A stretch of 64,000 nt of DNA, taken from contig NZ_VLLI01000002.1 in the NCBI RefSeq assembly GCF_007830615.1, positions 186,001 through 250,000 on the forward strand. Reading direction: 5' to 3'. The DNA is from Mucilaginibacter frigoritolerans (GTDB lineage: Bacteria > Bacteroidota > Bacteroidia > Sphingobacteriales > Sphingobacteriaceae). The notes under the pieces are model-generated. The model was not told where the DNA came from and did not search any database. It saw only the letters and a list, made by a program, of their open reading frames with translations. Positions 1-8,425 of the stretch are shown here, in pieces (positions within the stretch are counted from its first letter, which is position 1; each line of letters starts with the position of its first letter). The position numbers were made by a program, and so were the translations under genes.

Positions 1-1
1 T

Positions 2-397
2 TTAAATCTTGTTCCTATTATAAAAAATGGGACAAAAAAAGTATATGTCATCACTGCACAAACCGCGCCGAATGAAGTATTATTAGGAAATGATTACCTA
101 ATCAATTTCGACAAAGACAATGGTATAATTAAAAAAACAAAGCTTCATAACAATCTTATCCCTCTGGGAACTGGCGGTCAAGATGCGATAAAAGCCTCCT
201 CACATCAACATTTAGGTGAAACAAGTCCTTTTATAACAGCCACAGATATTTGTGCATTTAAATTATGGAAGGCAAAGACCACCTGGGTGATCAGTTTCGT
301 TGTCTCAGCTGGCTATGTATCTGCATGGTACTTTGACGATGAATCTTTAGAAATTTTCACTCAGGCCGAATTCGAAAAAAAAATGAAAAATAAATAG
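2..397 (+). CDS. 3' end of an unclassified protein (partial)
   Basis: An open frame runs in from the left edge and ends with TAG at 395-397, giving about 131 residues of the C-terminus. I do not recognise the family. Visible features are a mixed alpha/beta composition, the motif SSHQHLGETSPFITATD near the middle, a short run of aromatic and aliphatic residues (TTWVISFVVSAGYVSAWYF) that reads as beta strand more than as a membrane helix, and a lysine-rich tail. No start or upstream context is visible. The gene points toward the minus-strand glycosyltransferase and the two are separated by a palindromic repeat. Confidence 0.6.
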   Translation, partial: LNLVPIIKNGTKKVYVITAQTAPNEVLLGNDYLINFDKDNGIIKKTKLHNNLIPLGTGGQDAIKASSHQHLGETSPFITATDICAFKLWKAKTTWVISFVVSAGYVSAWYFDDESLEIFTQAEFEKKMKNK

Positions 398-420
398 CAT
401 AAAGCTATTCACCCCACCAG

Positions 421-510
421 TCGAAGTTTATAAACTTCGACCTAAAACACTGTAAGCTTTCAGCTTAATCTGCCTCGCTGCAGACTCAGTCTGCGGATTA
501 CTATGCCAGT
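421..510. repeat. Intergenic palindromic repeat, copy 1
   Basis: Three successive palindromes are visible: a perfect 20-bp one at 421-440, TAAGCT-TTC-AGCTTA around 452-466, and GCAGACT-C-AGTCTGC at 480-494, then the tail GGATTACTATGCC. Copy 2 at 1861-1970 has the same order. It sits between two convergent genes, so it could also act as a bidirectional terminator. It resembles REP-type elements by structure; no family name can be given. Confidence 0.7.
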
Positions 511-527
511 AGCGATTACAGTAACCG

Positions 528-1811
528 TCAATCAACAGGCATCGCCTTAAAAAACTTTTCAATTTCATTTACTGCGTTTTCCAATCCGTTCTCATTCCTG
601 ATCTGGTGGCCTATAGCGGCGGCATTATTCTTTACTTCTGTAGTCTGAACTTTTGTTAGGGCCGAAATCAGTTTTTCTGCAGTGAGTTTTTTAACCGGGA
701 TATGTACGCCAATGTTCATCCGGTACACTATTTTACCCCAGGTAGGCTGATCGGTATAAAAGGAAATAATAATTACCGGCAGGTTGTTCCGTAACAGGGC
801 AGCCAGTGTACCTGCACCACCATGAAACACTCCTGCCTTGCATCCGGGTAAAACGGCATGATGGTTTACATATTTGGCTACGAATAGATTTTTATGCACA
901 GGCAAATTTTCAAAAAGCGACCATCCCGTACAAAACAAGATGCGCTCATTGGTTTGGTTCAGGATGGCATTTATAATGCTGACGAATTTTTCAGTATTAC
1001 CCACACCATTGCTGCCAAAGCCCATGTATATGGGTTTATCGCCTTGCTGCAGCCAATCTGTTAAGGCTGGGTTGGGATGAAGATTTGTTGCTTTTTCCGG
1101 CACGGTTAAAAAGCCGGTGATTTTATGATTATCGTCCCAATCTTTAGGCTGGGCGATCAGGCTGGGGCTCAGGCAATATAAATCAGGCAGGTTTTGTTTG
1201 CCGATATAGTTTACCAGGTTTTCCTTTAAAATGGGCAGACCCAGTTCCTCTCTGAATTCGTTGGTTTCGGCCTTCACAAACTTCCAGAAGAATAGGTGTG
1301 CCAGCTTATAAGTTAGCTTGTTATACCAGGGGAAATTCAGGAAATCAAAATCGCCTAATGGAAATTCTTTGGTAGGCACTACGGGCGGCATAAAATAGGT
1401 TAGCGCCATTTTCTTATTCTGCTTTTCGGCAATAGCACTGGTAATGGGCAGCGTTGCGGTATTGGCAATAATAAAATCTACCTTGTTAAAGCCTTCTATA
1501 TAGCTTTTGCGTAAAGGCACCCGCTGTTGATGCAGTACCTTAAAAAAGTACTTCATCAGCATAATGGTATTCTCCGTTTTTAGTACGTTTTGCCCTTCCG
1601 GCGAATTCATCTTTTCTTCAACATTGCCATACAGGGGGTGAAAAGCAATGCTATAGCCTTCTACTAAATCCTTAAAATTTTCCGGCGCAGCAATCGTTAC
1701 CAGGTGGCCCTTATCTGTAAGACCTAATGCCAGGGCAATATATGGCTGAATATCACCCCGGGTTCCGTAAGTAAAAATTCCTATGTTCAATGATAATCGG
1801 TTTATACGCAA
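528..1811 (-). CDS. GT1-family (UGT/sterol-glucosyltransferase-like) glycosyltransferase
   Basis: 427 residues, the usual length for macrolide, sterol or UGT-type family 1 glycosyltransferases with a GT-B fold. The N-terminal donor-loop motif TYGTRGDIQPY (14-24) is the hallmark of the Glyco_transf_28-like N-domain. The C-terminal half has the nucleotide-sugar binding motif HGGAGT (330-335) followed by DQP (354-356). It probably transfers a sugar from a nucleotide donor to a small lipophilic acceptor in the cytosol or at the membrane; the acceptor cannot be inferred. The gene stands alone and is bracketed by two direct copies of an intergenic repeat. The start at 1811 gives eight residues before the beta strand; an internal start is possible but ATG is not available immediately before NIGIF. 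Confidence 0.85.
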   Translation of the reverse strand: MRINRLSLNIGIFTYGTRGDIQPYIALALGLTDKGHLVTIAAPENFKDLVEGYSIAFHPLYGNVEEKMNSPEGQNVLKTENTIMLMKYFFKVLHQQRVPLRKSYIEGFNKVDFIIANTATLPITSAIAEKQNKKMALTYFMPPVVPTKEFPLGDFDFLNFPWYNKLTYKLAHLFFWKFVKAETNEFREELGLPILKENLVNYIGKQNLPDLYCLSPSLIAQPKDWDDNHKITGFLTVPEKATNLHPNPALTDWLQQGDKPIYMGFGSNGVGNTEKFVSIINAILNQTNERILFCTGWSLFENLPVHKNLFVAKYVNHHAVLPGCKAGVFHGGAGTLAALLRNNLPVIIISFYTDQPTWGKIVYRMNIGVHIPVKKLTAEKLISALTKVQTTEVKNNAAAIGHQIRNENGLENAVNEIEKFFKAMPVD

Positions 1812-1860
1812 AGTAACGGATTTGCCTTTAAATGTCAGTGGCCAGACTATAACCTCACTG

Positions 1861-1970
1861 GTCGAAGTTTATAAACCTCGACCTAAAATACTATAAGCTT
1901 TCAGCTTAATCTGCTGTAGACTCCCGTCTACGGATTAATTATGCCTATAGTCTGCAACTCAGCATGCAGA
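1861..1970. repeat. Intergenic palindromic repeat, copy 2
   Basis: Same module order as the repeat at 421-510: near-perfect palindrome GTCGAAGTTTATAAACCTCG, the AAGCTTTCAGCTT element, GTAGAC-TCCC-GTCTAC, and the tail CGGATTAATTATGCC followed by TATAGTCTGCA. It is in the same orientation as copy 1, so the glycosyltransferase gene lies between direct repeats about 1.4 kb apart. Confidence 0.7.
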
Positions 1971-2052
1971 AAGTTAATAAAATATTTTTTCGACCGGTAA
2001 TGGTAACTAAATTTAATTTATACTTTTATGGCAACCCAAACACCCCTATTGC

Positions 2053-2550
2053 ATGAGTGATAACATAGATATTATTAATAGCGACTTAAATTTCCCCAAC
2101 AAATCTGGCAGAAGGCGCGATCTGCTTCCTTGGTGGATTAAGACCTTTATCTGGATATTCCTGGTGTTTGCTGCCATCATACCTATAGGCATAATAATGG
2201 GGCTGCTTAAATTTAACTTTCAGATTTCGTTGCTTGGTTTATCAACTAATGAGCCTATCTCTTTAACCGGCTTATTTTTAATAATATTATTCGCGTTTAA
2301 AGGAATAATAGCCCTTGGTTTATGGCAGGAAAAGAAATGGGCAGTGGGCGTAGCAAAAATAGATGCTATAATAAGCGCCTTTGTTTGTTTAGGGGTGATG
2401 GGATATGCCATTTTCGGCCCTGACCATTCTTTTAATTTACGACTTGAACTACTAGTTATTTTTCCATATTACTACAAAATGAACCAGATACAATATGAAT
2501 GGGTAAATTTTGGTGAAGAAGAAGTAATAGCAACAGTTACCGCCGAATAA
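2053..2550 (+). CDS. Hypothetical four-helix membrane protein
   Basis: 165 residues. After a charged N-terminus with GRRRD (about 19-23) there are about four hydrophobic segments: WWIKTFIWIFLVFAAIIPIGI, LTGLFLIILFAFKGIIALGLW, VAKIDAIISAFVCLGVMGYAI and a weaker one near the C-terminus. I do not recognise a named family; small Bacteroidota membrane proteins of this layout are usually annotated only as hypothetical. The gene is alone, with a TACTTTTA box, close to the -7 consensus, about 25 bp upstream. Confidence 0.7.
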   Translation: MSDNIDIINSDLNFPNKSGRRRDLLPWWIKTFIWIFLVFAAIIPIGIIMGLLKFNFQISLLGLSTNEPISLTGLFLIILFAFKGIIALGLWQEKKWAVGVAKIDAIISAFVCLGVMGYAIFGPDHSFNLRLELLVIFPYYYKMNQIQYEWVNFGEEEVIATVTAE

Positions 2551-2572
2551 TATAAATTACTATTCCCCCGCT

Positions 2573-2597
2573 GCCACAAGCGTCCCTGGCTTGTGGC
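2573..2597. repeat. Perfect 8-bp stem hairpin
   Basis: GCCACAAG at 2573-2580 and CTTGTGGC at 2590-2597 form a perfect stem, but no T-run follows, so it is not a classical intrinsic terminator. A related stem occurs at 24020-24046. It may be a REP-like unit. Confidence 0.5.
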
Positions 2598-2690
2598 CCG
2601 CACGCTTAGTATACAATAGCTAAGCATGCCCGCCATTCTAACCCAAGGATGAAACATCCGGAATAAAGAGAAGCTATCTTTTCGACACTA

Positions 2691-2721
2691 TTTGTTTAAT
2701 TGTTTAAAATAGCTACATTTG
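2691..2721 (+). promoter_or_regulatory. Bacteroidota promoter of the tetR-MFS operon
   Basis: TTTG at 2691-2694, a 19-nt spacer and TACATTTG at 2714-2721 match the -33/-7 pattern TTTG-N19-TAnnTTTG used by the primary sigma factor of Bacteroidota. The expected start of transcription is around 2727, upstream of the ATG at 2740. This rules out the earlier TTG at 2719 as the start codon. Confidence 0.75.
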
Positions 2722-2739
2722 TTAAATCAACAACCCCCA

Positions 2740-3354
2740 ATGTCTGTTACTACACCCATTAAAGAAGATCTTATTCAGGAGCAAATTCTGCAGGCTGCCA
2801 AACGGTTGTTCGCGGTGCATGGCCTGGCTAAAGTAACTATGGACGATGTAGCCAAAGCCATTGGCAAGGGCCGCAGCTCGCTTTACTATTACTATAAAAG
2901 TAAAGACGAAATATTTGATGCGGTGATGAAAATAGAAATTAAAGAAATGCTGGAAACATTGGAAAAAGCAGTGGACGAAAAGCCAACAACTGAAGAGAAG
3001 ATCCATGCTTTCGTTGCTGCAAAATTCCGTTTGACCCGCGAAAAAAGCTCTTTTTTTAATGCAATTAAAATTGGCATGGATGCAGATGCCCTCACCGATT
3101 TCAATAAAACCAAAATAGCTCATCATCACCTCATCATGAAAATGGAAAGTGCTTTGTTTAGCCGTATCCTAAATACCGGCATAAAGCAAGGCGAATTAAA
3201 AGCCATAAACGAAACAGATATGGATACCCTGATCTACATTTTGCTTAGCAGTATAAGGGGCCTAAGAAACGAGATGAGCCTACCAGACAATATGCATGAG
3301 CCTGAACCTGCCATTGCCCGCTTTGTTTCGGTTATAATGCATGGACTGAAATAA
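2740..3354 (+). CDS. TetR/AcrR-family transcriptional regulator
   Basis: 204 residues from the ATG at 2740. The N-terminal helix-turn-helix is clear: QEQILQAAKRLFAVHGLAKVTMDDVAKAIGKG with the recognition helix followed by LYYYYKSKDEIF, a standard TetR_N domain (about 12-60). The C-terminal ligand domain is helical and not assignable. An MFS exporter follows 66 bp downstream in the same direction, so the likely role is repression of that exporter and of itself in response to a toxic small molecule. The promoter directly upstream is well formed. Confidence 0.88.
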   Translation: MSVTTPIKEDLIQEQILQAAKRLFAVHGLAKVTMDDVAKAIGKGRSSLYYYYKSKDEIFDAVMKIEIKEMLETLEKAVDEKPTTEEKIHAFVAAKFRLTREKSSFFNAIKIGMDADALTDFNKTKIAHHHLIMKMESALFSRILNTGIKQGELKAINETDMDTLIYILLSSIRGLRNEMSLPDNMHEPEPAIARFVSVIMHGLK

Positions 3355-3420
3355 AAAAATTTGATCAACTTTCGACAAAATGACAAAATTCGTCAAAAAG
3401 ATTGCGCATATAAAAATATA

Positions 3421-4653
3421 ATGACAACAACTCAAAACAACAGTACCTTCCGCGCATTTCGCAACCGTAACTATGCCTTATTTTTCACCGGGCAGTCTAT
3501 TTCACAAATCGGCACCTGGATGCAGCGTACGGCGGTGATATGGGTAATATATTCGCTTACGCACTCTGCCTCTATGATAGGCTTTGCGGTATTTGCGCAG
3601 CAATTCCCTTCATTTTTGCTTTCCTTGTTCGGCGGTGTGGTTGCTGACAGATACCCACGGTACAAAATATTACTGGTTACCCAAACAGCATCTATGATAC
3701 AAGCCATATTACTGGCCATACTGATATTAACCAACCACTATGTGATATGGGAAATATTAACGTTAAGCGCATTATTAGGTATTGTTAATGCCTTTGATGT
3801 GCCTGCGAGGCAGCCTATGGTGCATGAAATGGTGGATGACAAGGCCGATCTGGCAAATGCCATCTCCCTTAATTCGGCAATGGTAAATTTGGCCAGGCTT
3901 ATCGGGCCGGCTTTGTCTGGCATTGTTTTGCAGCAATTTGGAGCGGGGATCTGTTTTAGTTTAAATGCGCTGAGTTTTATAGCAGTGATCGCTTCTCTTG
4001 TCCTTATGAAGTTTCCGGAATTTAAAGCGCCTGCCATTAAGAAAAAGATCACATCCGAACTGGTTGAGGGCCTCCACTACCTGAAACGAACCCCGGCTAT
4101 CAGTATACTTATTATCCTGCTCATCTGTTTAAGCTTGCTGGTATTCCCCTATGATACCATAGAGCCCGTGTTTGCCAAGGTTGTTTTTAAAGGCGATGCA
4201 ACTACCTATGGCTACCTAACCGGCAGTATAGGTTTAGGTGCATTAATAGGCAGTTTCCTGTTGGCCTCGGCTAAAAAAGGAATAAACCTGAGGATGATCC
4301 TGTTACTAAGCATTACCGTGCTGGGCATTGGGCTGATACTGTTCTCACGCATGACCTATTTCGCCCTCGCCCTGCCTGTTGGGGCCATACTGGGGCTGGG
4401 GTCAATCACGCCTATGTCAACCTCTATTACCATTATCCAGATAGAAGCCGATGCCAACATGCGGGGCCGGGTAATGAGTTTTATGGCTATGGCGTTTTTC
4501 GGTATGCTGCCCATTGGGAGTTTGCTGATAGGCACCGTTTCTCAAAAAATAGGCGCTCCGCTCACCATGTTATGCCAGGGAATCAGCGCTCTTACAATTG
4601 CTGCGGTATTTTCTAAACTATTGCCAAAAGTAAAACCAGCAATTAGAGATTAA
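3421..4653 (+). CDS. MFS exporter, EntS/MFS_3-like
   Basis: 410 residues from ATG 3421 (MTTTQNN); a TTG at 3361 would add a polar tail with no support. The opening FRNRNYALFFTGQSISQIGTWMQRTAVIWVIY is characteristic of the EntS-like (transmembrane secretion effector) branch of the major facilitator superfamily. About twelve membrane helices follow, with the inter-helix motif GGVVADRYPRYK in loop 2-3. It should be a proton-driven exporter in the inner membrane. It is the second gene of the tetR operon, and a second MFS gene follows 47 bp later, so all three may be co-transcribed. Confidence 0.85.
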   Translation: MTTTQNNSTFRAFRNRNYALFFTGQSISQIGTWMQRTAVIWVIYSLTHSASMIGFAVFAQQFPSFLLSLFGGVVADRYPRYKILLVTQTASMIQAILLAILILTNHYVIWEILTLSALLGIVNAFDVPARQPMVHEMVDDKADLANAISLNSAMVNLARLIGPALSGIVLQQFGAGICFSLNALSFIAVIASLVLMKFPEFKAPAIKKKITSELVEGLHYLKRTPAISILIILLICLSLLVFPYDTIEPVFAKVVFKGDATTYGYLTGSIGLGALIGSFLLASAKKGINLRMILLLSITVLGIGLILFSRMTYFALALPVGAILGLGSITPMSTSITIIQIEADANMRGRVMSFMAMAFFGMLPIGSLLIGTVSQKIGAPLTMLCQGISALTIAAVFSKLLPKVKPAIRD

Positions 4654-4700
4654 GATGGGATCTAATTGGAGCATTCACTCAAATTTGATATGTTTGGTTT

Positions 4701-5984
4701 ATGAACCAGCAACCTATCCCCGCAAATCCTGTTAGGCGTATACTTACCGCAAGCCTCATTGGTACCACTATTGAGTTTTTCGACTTTTACATATATGCCA
4801 CTGCTGCGGTGCTGGTATTCCCGAAGTTGTTTTTTCCGGGGAGCGATCCAACTACGGCTACGCTGCAGTCGCTGGCTACTTTTGCGCTGGCCTTTTTTGC
4901 ACGACCATTGGGGGCGGCTTTGTTTGGCCATTTCGGCGATCGTAAAGGGCGCAAAGCCACGCTTGTTGCAGCGCTCATGACCATGGGGCCATCAACAGTA
5001 GCTATCGGGCTTTTGCCGGGCTATGCTTCCATCGGCATTGCGGCCCCCATTTTGTTGGCCCTGTTTCGTTTTGGGCAGGGATTGGGTCTTGGCGGCGAAT
5101 GGGGTGGCGCGGTGTTACTGGCTACAGAAAATGCCCCTGCTAACAAAAAAGCCTGGTATGGCATGTTTCCGCAATTGGGTGCGCCCATTGGTTTTTTGAT
5201 ATCCAGCGGTAGTTTCCTCATCCTCAGTAAAACCATGAGCGAAAATGATTTTATCAGTTATGGCTGGCGCATCCCTTTTATTGCCAGCGCCATATTGGTT
5301 TGGGTGGGTCTGTACGTTCGGTTAAAAATAACCGAAACGCCCGAGTTTATGAAGATAATCGACAATAAGCAACGCTCAAAAATACCGATTGCCGATGTTT
5401 TTGTTAAGCATACCAAAGCCATAACATTAGGCACGCTGGCTACCATTACCACCTTCCTGCTGTTTTATTTAATGACGGTATTTACCCTTAGCTATGGAAC
5501 AACAGTGCTTCATTACCCCAAAAGCAGTTTTTTGATCATTCAAATGATATCGATGCTGTTCTTCGGTTTGGGTATTCCACTATCATCTTTGCTGGCTGAC
5601 AAATATGGGCGCAGCCAAATGCTTATTGTGGCAACCATCTGCATTATGGCGTTCGGGCTTGTTTTTGCTCCTTTATTTACCACCGGCAGCCCGTTAACAA
5701 CCGCTATATTTCTTTCGCTGGGCATGTTTCTGATGGGCCTTACCTACGGACCAATTGGCACCACGCTGGCTGGTATTTTTCCGGCATCGGTACGTTATAC
5801 AGGGGCTTCGCTGGCATTTACCCTGGCGGGGATTTTAGGCGCTTCGCTCACGCCTTATTTAGCAACCACACTGGCGCACAATTACGGACTTGCTTCTGTA
5901 GGTTATTACCTTACAGCAGCCTCGGCCATTACGCTGTTGGCTTTGCTGGGGGCCAGGACGATGATTAGCAGGCAGACCGAATAA
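4701..5984 (+). CDS. MFS transporter, metabolite:H+ symporter (MHS) type
   Basis: 427 residues, twelve predicted helices. The N-terminal signature GTTIEFFDFYIYATAAVLVF and the loop 2-3 motif GHFGDRKGRK (76-85), plus RFGQGLGLGGEWGGAVLL, place it in the MHS branch (ShiA, YhjE, KgtP relatives) that imports small organic acids or zwitterions with protons. It follows the EntS-like gene by 47 bp and is followed by a strong terminator, so it closes the tetR operon. The substrate cannot be told. Confidence 0.87.
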   Translation: MNQQPIPANPVRRILTASLIGTTIEFFDFYIYATAAVLVFPKLFFPGSDPTTATLQSLATFALAFFARPLGAALFGHFGDRKGRKATLVAALMTMGPSTVAIGLLPGYASIGIAAPILLALFRFGQGLGLGGEWGGAVLLATENAPANKKAWYGMFPQLGAPIGFLISSGSFLILSKTMSENDFISYGWRIPFIASAILVWVGLYVRLKITETPEFMKIIDNKQRSKIPIADVFVKHTKAITLGTLATITTFLLFYLMTVFTLSYGTTVLHYPKSSFLIIQMISMLFFGLGIPLSSLLADKYGRSQMLIVATICIMAFGLVFAPLFTTGSPLTTAIFLSLGMFLMGLTYGPIGTTLAGIFPASVRYTGASLAFTLAGILGASLTPYLATTLAHNYGLASVGYYLTAASAITLLALLGARTMISRQTE

Positions 5985-6023
5985 TTGCCCAATCTGGCAC
6001 GGGTATGCGCTATCCAAATAACA

Positions 6024-6060
6024 CAAAAGCCTCAAGTTGAACAACTCGAGGCTTTTGCGT
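6024..6060 (+). terminator. Rho-independent terminator of the tetR-MFS operon
   Basis: CAAAAGCCTCAAG (6024-6036) pairs with CTCGAGGCTTTTG (6045-6057), one mismatch, with an 8-nt loop. The flanking A- and T-runs make it usable in both directions. Confidence 0.8.
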
Positions 6061-6105
6061 TTAGTAATAGGAAAATATGGACAACGAGGCAGTAACTATG
6101 CCCCT

Positions 6106-6834
6106 CTATTTATTCAGCTCCTTATCAATTTCGGTTACAACACTTCTGATATCTTTAGCGAGTTCCTTTTTTTGTCGTATACGTTCATGTATATAATTTC
6201 CATAGTAAACAATTTGGTATCTTACAGCGGGGTCGCCCAGCATCTGTGAAACATGAACAATCTTTTTTGAATCCATGGGTGCTTTCATGCCAATGTAGGT
6301 ATTGTAATCGGTGCGCCTGCTTCCATAAATGAACTCATCAGCATTAACCTGGAAAGGCATTTCGGTGGTATATAAACTGGTTATATGTTTTAAAAGGTTT
6401 TGATTCTCAATCAGCCGCAGGTAACCGCTGGATTTAAAACCTTCGAATCGTCCGTTGTCGAATTCGAAATAAACGGTATTTAAAAGTTGCCAGCTGTTGG
6501 TGTCTATGTAGGCCGCGTCCACCTTGTGGCTGTTAATTTGCTGCCATACCGTATCGTAATAATGTGCGGTACCGTTCAAATTGGCAACCGCGTAATCGAG
6601 ATTTTGCGCTTCATTTTTCAAATCTCCCTTTATTCCTGTCAAAAACTCCTTTTCCATTTTGCGCTCGTTCCGCCAATCGTTCCAGTTATGAAAAGCCAGC
6701 GTAATACTAACTGCGAATATAATGATCGCTATCTCCTCGGTAAGTTCCAGTATTTTTTTGCGCCAGGTTTTTTCTTTGTTTGCAATAAGGTGGACCGCAG
6801 CCTCGGTATGCTTGATTATTTTCTCTTCAGACAT
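6106..6834 (-). CDS. DUF6090-like single-pass membrane protein
   Basis: 242 residues. One membrane helix, LTEEIAIIIFAVSITLAFHNWNDWRNERKME (about 30-60), is preceded by a basic cytoplasmic segment and followed by a long helical soluble domain. The pattern of helix plus NWN-ER is typical of the DUF6090-type family widespread in Bacteroidota; its function is unknown. The remainder has regularly spaced aromatic residues and YGSRRTDYNTY. The gene is single, convergent with the MFS operon across the terminator. Confidence 0.65.
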   Translation of the reverse strand: MSEEKIIKHTEAAVHLIANKEKTWRKKILELTEEIAIIIFAVSITLAFHNWNDWRNERKMEKEFLTGIKGDLKNEAQNLDYAVANLNGTAHYYDTVWQQINSHKVDAAYIDTNSWQLLNTVYFEFDNGRFEGFKSSGYLRLIENQNLLKHITSLYTTEMPFQVNADEFIYGSRRTDYNTYIGMKAPMDSKKIVHVSQMLGDPAVRYQIVYYGNYIHERIRQKKELAKDIRSVVTEIDKELNK

Positions 6835-6929
6835 ATATTAAAATTTTACACCTGTTAATGTTCAGTAACAAATATAAAAATCCACTTAAAACACTGCATA
6901 TCAAAACCAATATATATTTTACCGGCTGT

Positions 6930-6957
6930 AGGTAGACGCAGTCTACGGATCAATTAT
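6930..6957. repeat. Intergenic repeat, copy 3 (short form)
   Basis: GTAGAC-GCA-GTCTAC (6932-6946) followed by GGATCAATTATGC matches the right half of the repeats at 421 and 1861. The repeat overlaps the end of the doxX-like gene: the stop codon of that gene (6950-6952) lies inside it. Confidence 0.6.
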
Positions 6958-7324
6958 GCATTTTGAAAACCCCGAGTATCCAACTCTGGTTCCAGCGTAA
7001 ATAACCTGCGAAGAGCAACAATACCAGGCAAACGGAGGTAACCGCAAATGTGTGCCATACCTGGTGGCTGAGCAGCGTGAACGATGCGCCAGTCATAATT
7101 AAACAAAGCAGCAATGCGCCGCTGGTTGCCGTGGCTGGAAATAAAAGCAGTAGCGCGCCGATGAGCTCCAGGCAGCCTACAAATTTCAGCAGCCATGGCC
7201 CATAACCCCAATCGTGAAAATGTTGCGCGGTAACTTCATTGCCGGTTAGTTTTTTATATCCGGCATAAATAAAAAAAAGTGTCAGTAAAATGGTGAGGAT
7301 CCAGGTAGCTATTGTTCTTAACAT
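6950..7324 (-). CDS. DoxX-family membrane protein
   Basis: 124 residues from the ATG at 7324. Four hydrophobic helices and the motifs ATWILTILLTLFFIYAGYKKL, FVGCLELIGALLLLFPAT and LLCLIMTGASFTLL are those of DoxX/DoxD-like proteins, small inner-membrane proteins linked to redox or thiol homeostasis. A longer in-frame start at 7402 would use residues encoded by a duplicated intergenic stretch and is unlikely. The last residues and the stop codon come from an intergenic repeat. Upstream lies the 3' remnant of a Crp-type gene, suggesting that the ancestral order was crp-like then doxX. Confidence 0.8.
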   Translation of the reverse strand: MLRTIATWILTILLTLFFIYAGYKKLTGNEVTAQHFHDWGYGPWLLKFVGCLELIGALLLLFPATATSGALLLCLIMTGASFTLLSHQVWHTFAVTSVCLVLLLFAGYLRWNQSWILGVFKMHN

Positions 7325-7328
7325 GATG

Positions 7329-7434
7329 ATTTGAATTTTAGTGGTTACGTTTAATTTAACCCTGGTAAAATTCAGATTTAGCGTAGCCAAATCAATTATC
7401 ATATGATAAGAAATTTATTTGCTTTTCTGCGCCC
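7329..7434. repeat. Direct repeat A (106 bp, identical to 8501-8606)
   Basis: Positions 7329-7434 are identical to 8501-8606 (offset 1172). Homology continues with scattered mismatches to about 7548/8720. The identical block covers the space between the crp-like stop codon and the doxX start plus the last codons of the crp-like frame. Confidence 0.9.
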
Positions 7435-7579
7435 GGATACGGCTCAAAGAAATGGGGGTGATGCCCAAATAGGAGTCGATATGATAAGCTGGCACCAATT
7501 GCTCCAGTTCGGGATATTGCTGTTGAAGCAGCTGGTAACCCGTTGTGAGCCTTGCGATTCTTGCTTTTGTTTGAACGAA
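7415..7579 (-). pseudogene. C-terminal remnant of a Crp/Fnr-type regulator
   Basis: Reading the minus strand from 7579 to the TAA at 7417-7415 gives about 54 codons ending in YQLLQQQYPELEQLVPAYHI, then DSYLGITPISLSRIRAQKSK. This aligns residue by residue with the C-terminal helix-turn-helix of the intact gene at 8587-9168, with several substitutions. Upstream the frame meets a stop and then the end of the peptidase gene, so the cyclic-nucleotide-binding domain is gone. It cannot make a functional regulator. Confidence 0.85.
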
Positions 7580-7597
7580 TTACGATTTGCTTTATCG

Positions 7598-8344
7598 TTA
7601 TTTTTGGCGGGAACGGAAAAACAATGTCCAATCGCCTTCGGATACGACTTCGATATCATTGTCTACCACTTTAATCGCCGTTTGGTCGTCGATTGCATAT
7701 ACCGACGCGGGTATGCGAGCAGCCCATTTTTTTGCGTTGGCAATAGATGCATCCGCATGTTGTTTGTTGTCCAGATGGGGGATTATTGCAAAGTCTACTA
7801 AGCCAGCTCCATTAGCCGTTATCAACGTCGTGCTTATTTCTCCTTCTGGCGTTGAAAGTATCAATTGTTCTGAGCTAAGCGGTATGCCGCTTCCGCCGCG
7901 TGGCACCGAATAGGTTTCGCCGAAAATTTTACTTGCCGCCATGCTTCCGGCACTTACGCCTACATAAACGGTTTTTTGCAGTAATGTTGGCAATAGCGGT
8001 GCCAGCCCACTTTGCTGTAACCAATAGCTGAGGTACAGAGGGTCGCCCCCCCAAAACAGCAAAGCATCAGCCTCCTCGACCGCAGGCAGCCAAATTGCCT
8101 TTTCTATACTGGGCAGCGCGGTCAATTCTAGTAACCCCAGGGTTTTCCATGGTAAGGTGCAGAGTTGTGATTGGGAATTTCCACTAATTGGGTTCCAGGC
8201 GTAGCGTGCGCCATATTTAAAAGGATAAATCGCCGTCGGAATGAACAAGGCATTAGATTCTTCGATGGGTTTACCCAACAAATCAACCAACGCATGGTGA
8301 ATGCTCGGATTAGTAATACCACTGGAGGTGAGAAGAAGTTTCAT
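7598..8344 (-). CDS. Peptidase S51 family (peptidase E-like)
   Basis: 248 residues. The nucleophile elbow GVSAGSMA with Ser131, preceded by FWGGDPLYLSYWL (97-109), is the signature of the S51 family (peptidase E, cyanophycinase and class I glutamine-amidotransferase-like folds), where the serine sits in G-x-S-A-G. The segment DFAIIPHLDNKQHAD probably supplies the histidine region. The enzyme would be a cytoplasmic dipeptidase or related hydrolase. The gene lies inside a 1172-bp unit bounded by direct repeats and splits two homologous crp-like segments, so it is probably an acquired insertion. The start ATG at 8344 fits the family N-terminus MKLLLTSSG. Confidence 0.85.
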   Translation of the reverse strand: MKLLLTSSGITNPSIHHALVDLLGKPIEESNALFIPTAIYPFKYGARYAWNPISGNSQSQLCTLPWKTLGLLELTALPSIEKAIWLPAVEEADALLFWGGDPLYLSYWLQQSGLAPLLPTLLQKTVYVGVSAGSMAASKIFGETYSVPRGGSGIPLSSEQLILSTPEGEISTTLITANGAGLVDFAIIPHLDNKQHADASIANAKKWAARIPASVYAIDDQTAIKVVDNDIEVVSEGDWTLFFRSRQK

Positions 8345-8390
8345 GATAACTAAGGTAGTAAAAATAAATTTTCCGTGCTCCTGTAGTGCC

Positions 8391-8425
8391 TTTGGGAAGA
8401 TAAATTTCGCGTCCCCCTACCTTTG
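8391..8425 (+). promoter_or_regulatory. Orphan promoter-like site
   Basis: TTTG at 8391-8394 and TACCTTTG at 8418-8425, spacer 23 nt (slightly long). It points right, toward the repeat at 8501, but no plus-strand gene follows. It may be the leftover 5' end of a gene cut at the recombination junction. Confidence 0.35.

Noticed and set aside
2573-2597. Intrinsic terminator of the membrane protein gene
   Set aside because: Perfect stem but no T-run on either strand; listed as hairpin repeat instead.
7403-7913. Plus-strand open frames over the crp remnant and the peptidase end
   Set aside because: They are antisense to the recognised peptidase S51 and crp-like frames and have no promoter or family.
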